6,474 nt of DNA, from the NCBI GenBank assembly GCA_031267775.1, contig JAIRYL010000004.1, forward strand, positions 1 to 6,474, given 5' to 3'. The notes under the pieces are model-generated. The model was not told the DNA's origin. It made no database searches and saw only the letters and a list, made by a program, of their open reading frames with translations. Source of the stretch: Tannerellaceae bacterium (lineage in GTDB: Bacteria; Bacteroidota; Bacteroidia; Bacteroidales; Tannerellaceae). A program made the position numbers and the translations under genes. Shown here in pieces: positions 5,867 through 6,474 of the stretch (position 1 is the first letter of the stretch; each line of letters starts with the position of its first letter).

Positions 5867-6474
5867 TTATTTTCGATTGAAATTTTTTATCCGGGTATAT
5901 CGAAGTATCTTTATCCTCCGATTCCCTTTTTTTGAGCTGGTATCGAATGGTGTTTTTAGTTTCCAGTACATGGCTGTAACTTTTCTGTTTTCTTTTATTT
6001 GTTTTGTCTTACGATTTGTTTTTGATTCTGCTTCAATCTTGTAATCAACAGTATAGTATCGGCTTACAGAGGATATTTCTGTTTGAGTCTGCCTGCCCGT
6101 TCATAGACCTTTTCTTCCGTTTTTATGCCGCTCTTTTTGGAAAGTGATGCACAAACGGCAGACAACCCTTTTTCAAAATTCTCTTGAAAACGATTGTTCA
6201 TAGACGCTTCTTTGGCACGTTTAGCCTCGCTGTCCACTTTGAGAAAAAAGTCATTGTGTTTTTCACCAATAACCTTTTGGAGGCTGACTTTTTGTCTCTT
6301 TTTATCTTGATCCTCAATGACTTGAGATGCAGGATTTATTGAATAGTCTTTCAATCTGCAGCGAGATACGCAAACATAATCAAATCCCTTTTCGGCAAGC
6401 ATCTTGAGATTGTCTTCTGTGGCAATGCCGGCGTCGATTACGACTATTCCGCGTTTTGTCGTACCCGTTTTTGT
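5867..6474 (-). pseudogene. Truncated, frameshifted IS1634-type (IS4-like DDE) transposase
   Basis: The 5' end lies beyond the right edge; the frame is open from 6474. It begins TKTGTTKRGIVVIDAGIATED, where the Asp in VVIDAG fits the second catalytic Asp of IS4-like DDE transposases. It continues with FDYVCVSR, then a region typical of IS1634 transposases (FFLKVDSEAKRAKEASMNN, KVYERAGRLKQKYP). The frame then stops at TAA 6064-6066. In the next frame the expected continuation SVSRYYTVDYKIEA appears at once, so one base (a T in a CCTTCT context) has been lost near 6068-6072. The shifted frame stays open to TAA at 5867-5869 but never shows the Y-x2-R-x3-E catalytic motif, so the C-terminus is lost or further decayed. 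The copy is very probably inactive. The homology probably fades near 5935, so the left boundary is approximate. Confidence 0.8.

Overview
The window looks like a chromosomal segment from a member of the Bacteroidota, probably order Bacteroidales. The evidence is a bifunctional penicillin-binding protein of the Bacteroidetes type, a Dcu C4-dicarboxylate carrier typical of anaerobes that exchange succinate or fumarate, a Bacteroidetes-style lipoprotein, an IS1634-type transposase remnant, and TAnnTTTG-like promoter elements instead of strong Shine-Dalgarno sites. The genus cannot be fixed from the sequence.

Layout from left to right. Positions 1-743 hold no confident gene. They contain a possible 54-codon basic ORF (55-219), an array of 22-bp tandem repeats (about 405-558) and a perfect 30-bp palindrome (568-597). 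The palindrome carries the same 8-mer, TTGCGTCT, as the tandem repeats. Positions 744-3104 (minus strand) encode a complete class A penicillin-binding protein with glycosyltransferase and transpeptidase domains; the likely ATG start is 36 bp inside the longest open frame. A short divergent promoter region follows. On the plus strand there is a 62-aa protein resembling only the N-terminus of DinD-like proteins (3256-3444), then after 10 bp a 434-aa DcuA/DcuB-family transporter (3455-4759), then a 279-aa DUF3828-like lipoprotein (4826-5665). The right end (5867-6474, minus strand) is a transposase pseudogene with a one-base frameshift, a lost C-terminus and a 5' part outside the window.

Functionally, the penicillin-binding protein is cell-wall housekeeping and the Dcu protein is anaerobic dicarboxylate exchange. 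They are divergently transcribed and need not be related. The small DinD-like ORF probably shares a transcript with the transporter. The lipoprotein is separated by 66 bp and may be transcribed separately or read through. The repeat-rich left end and the broken insertion sequence at the right suggest accessory or decaying DNA around a conserved core. I found no convincing new multi-gene system. The helically phased 22-bp repeat array with the matching palindrome is the least explained structure here.
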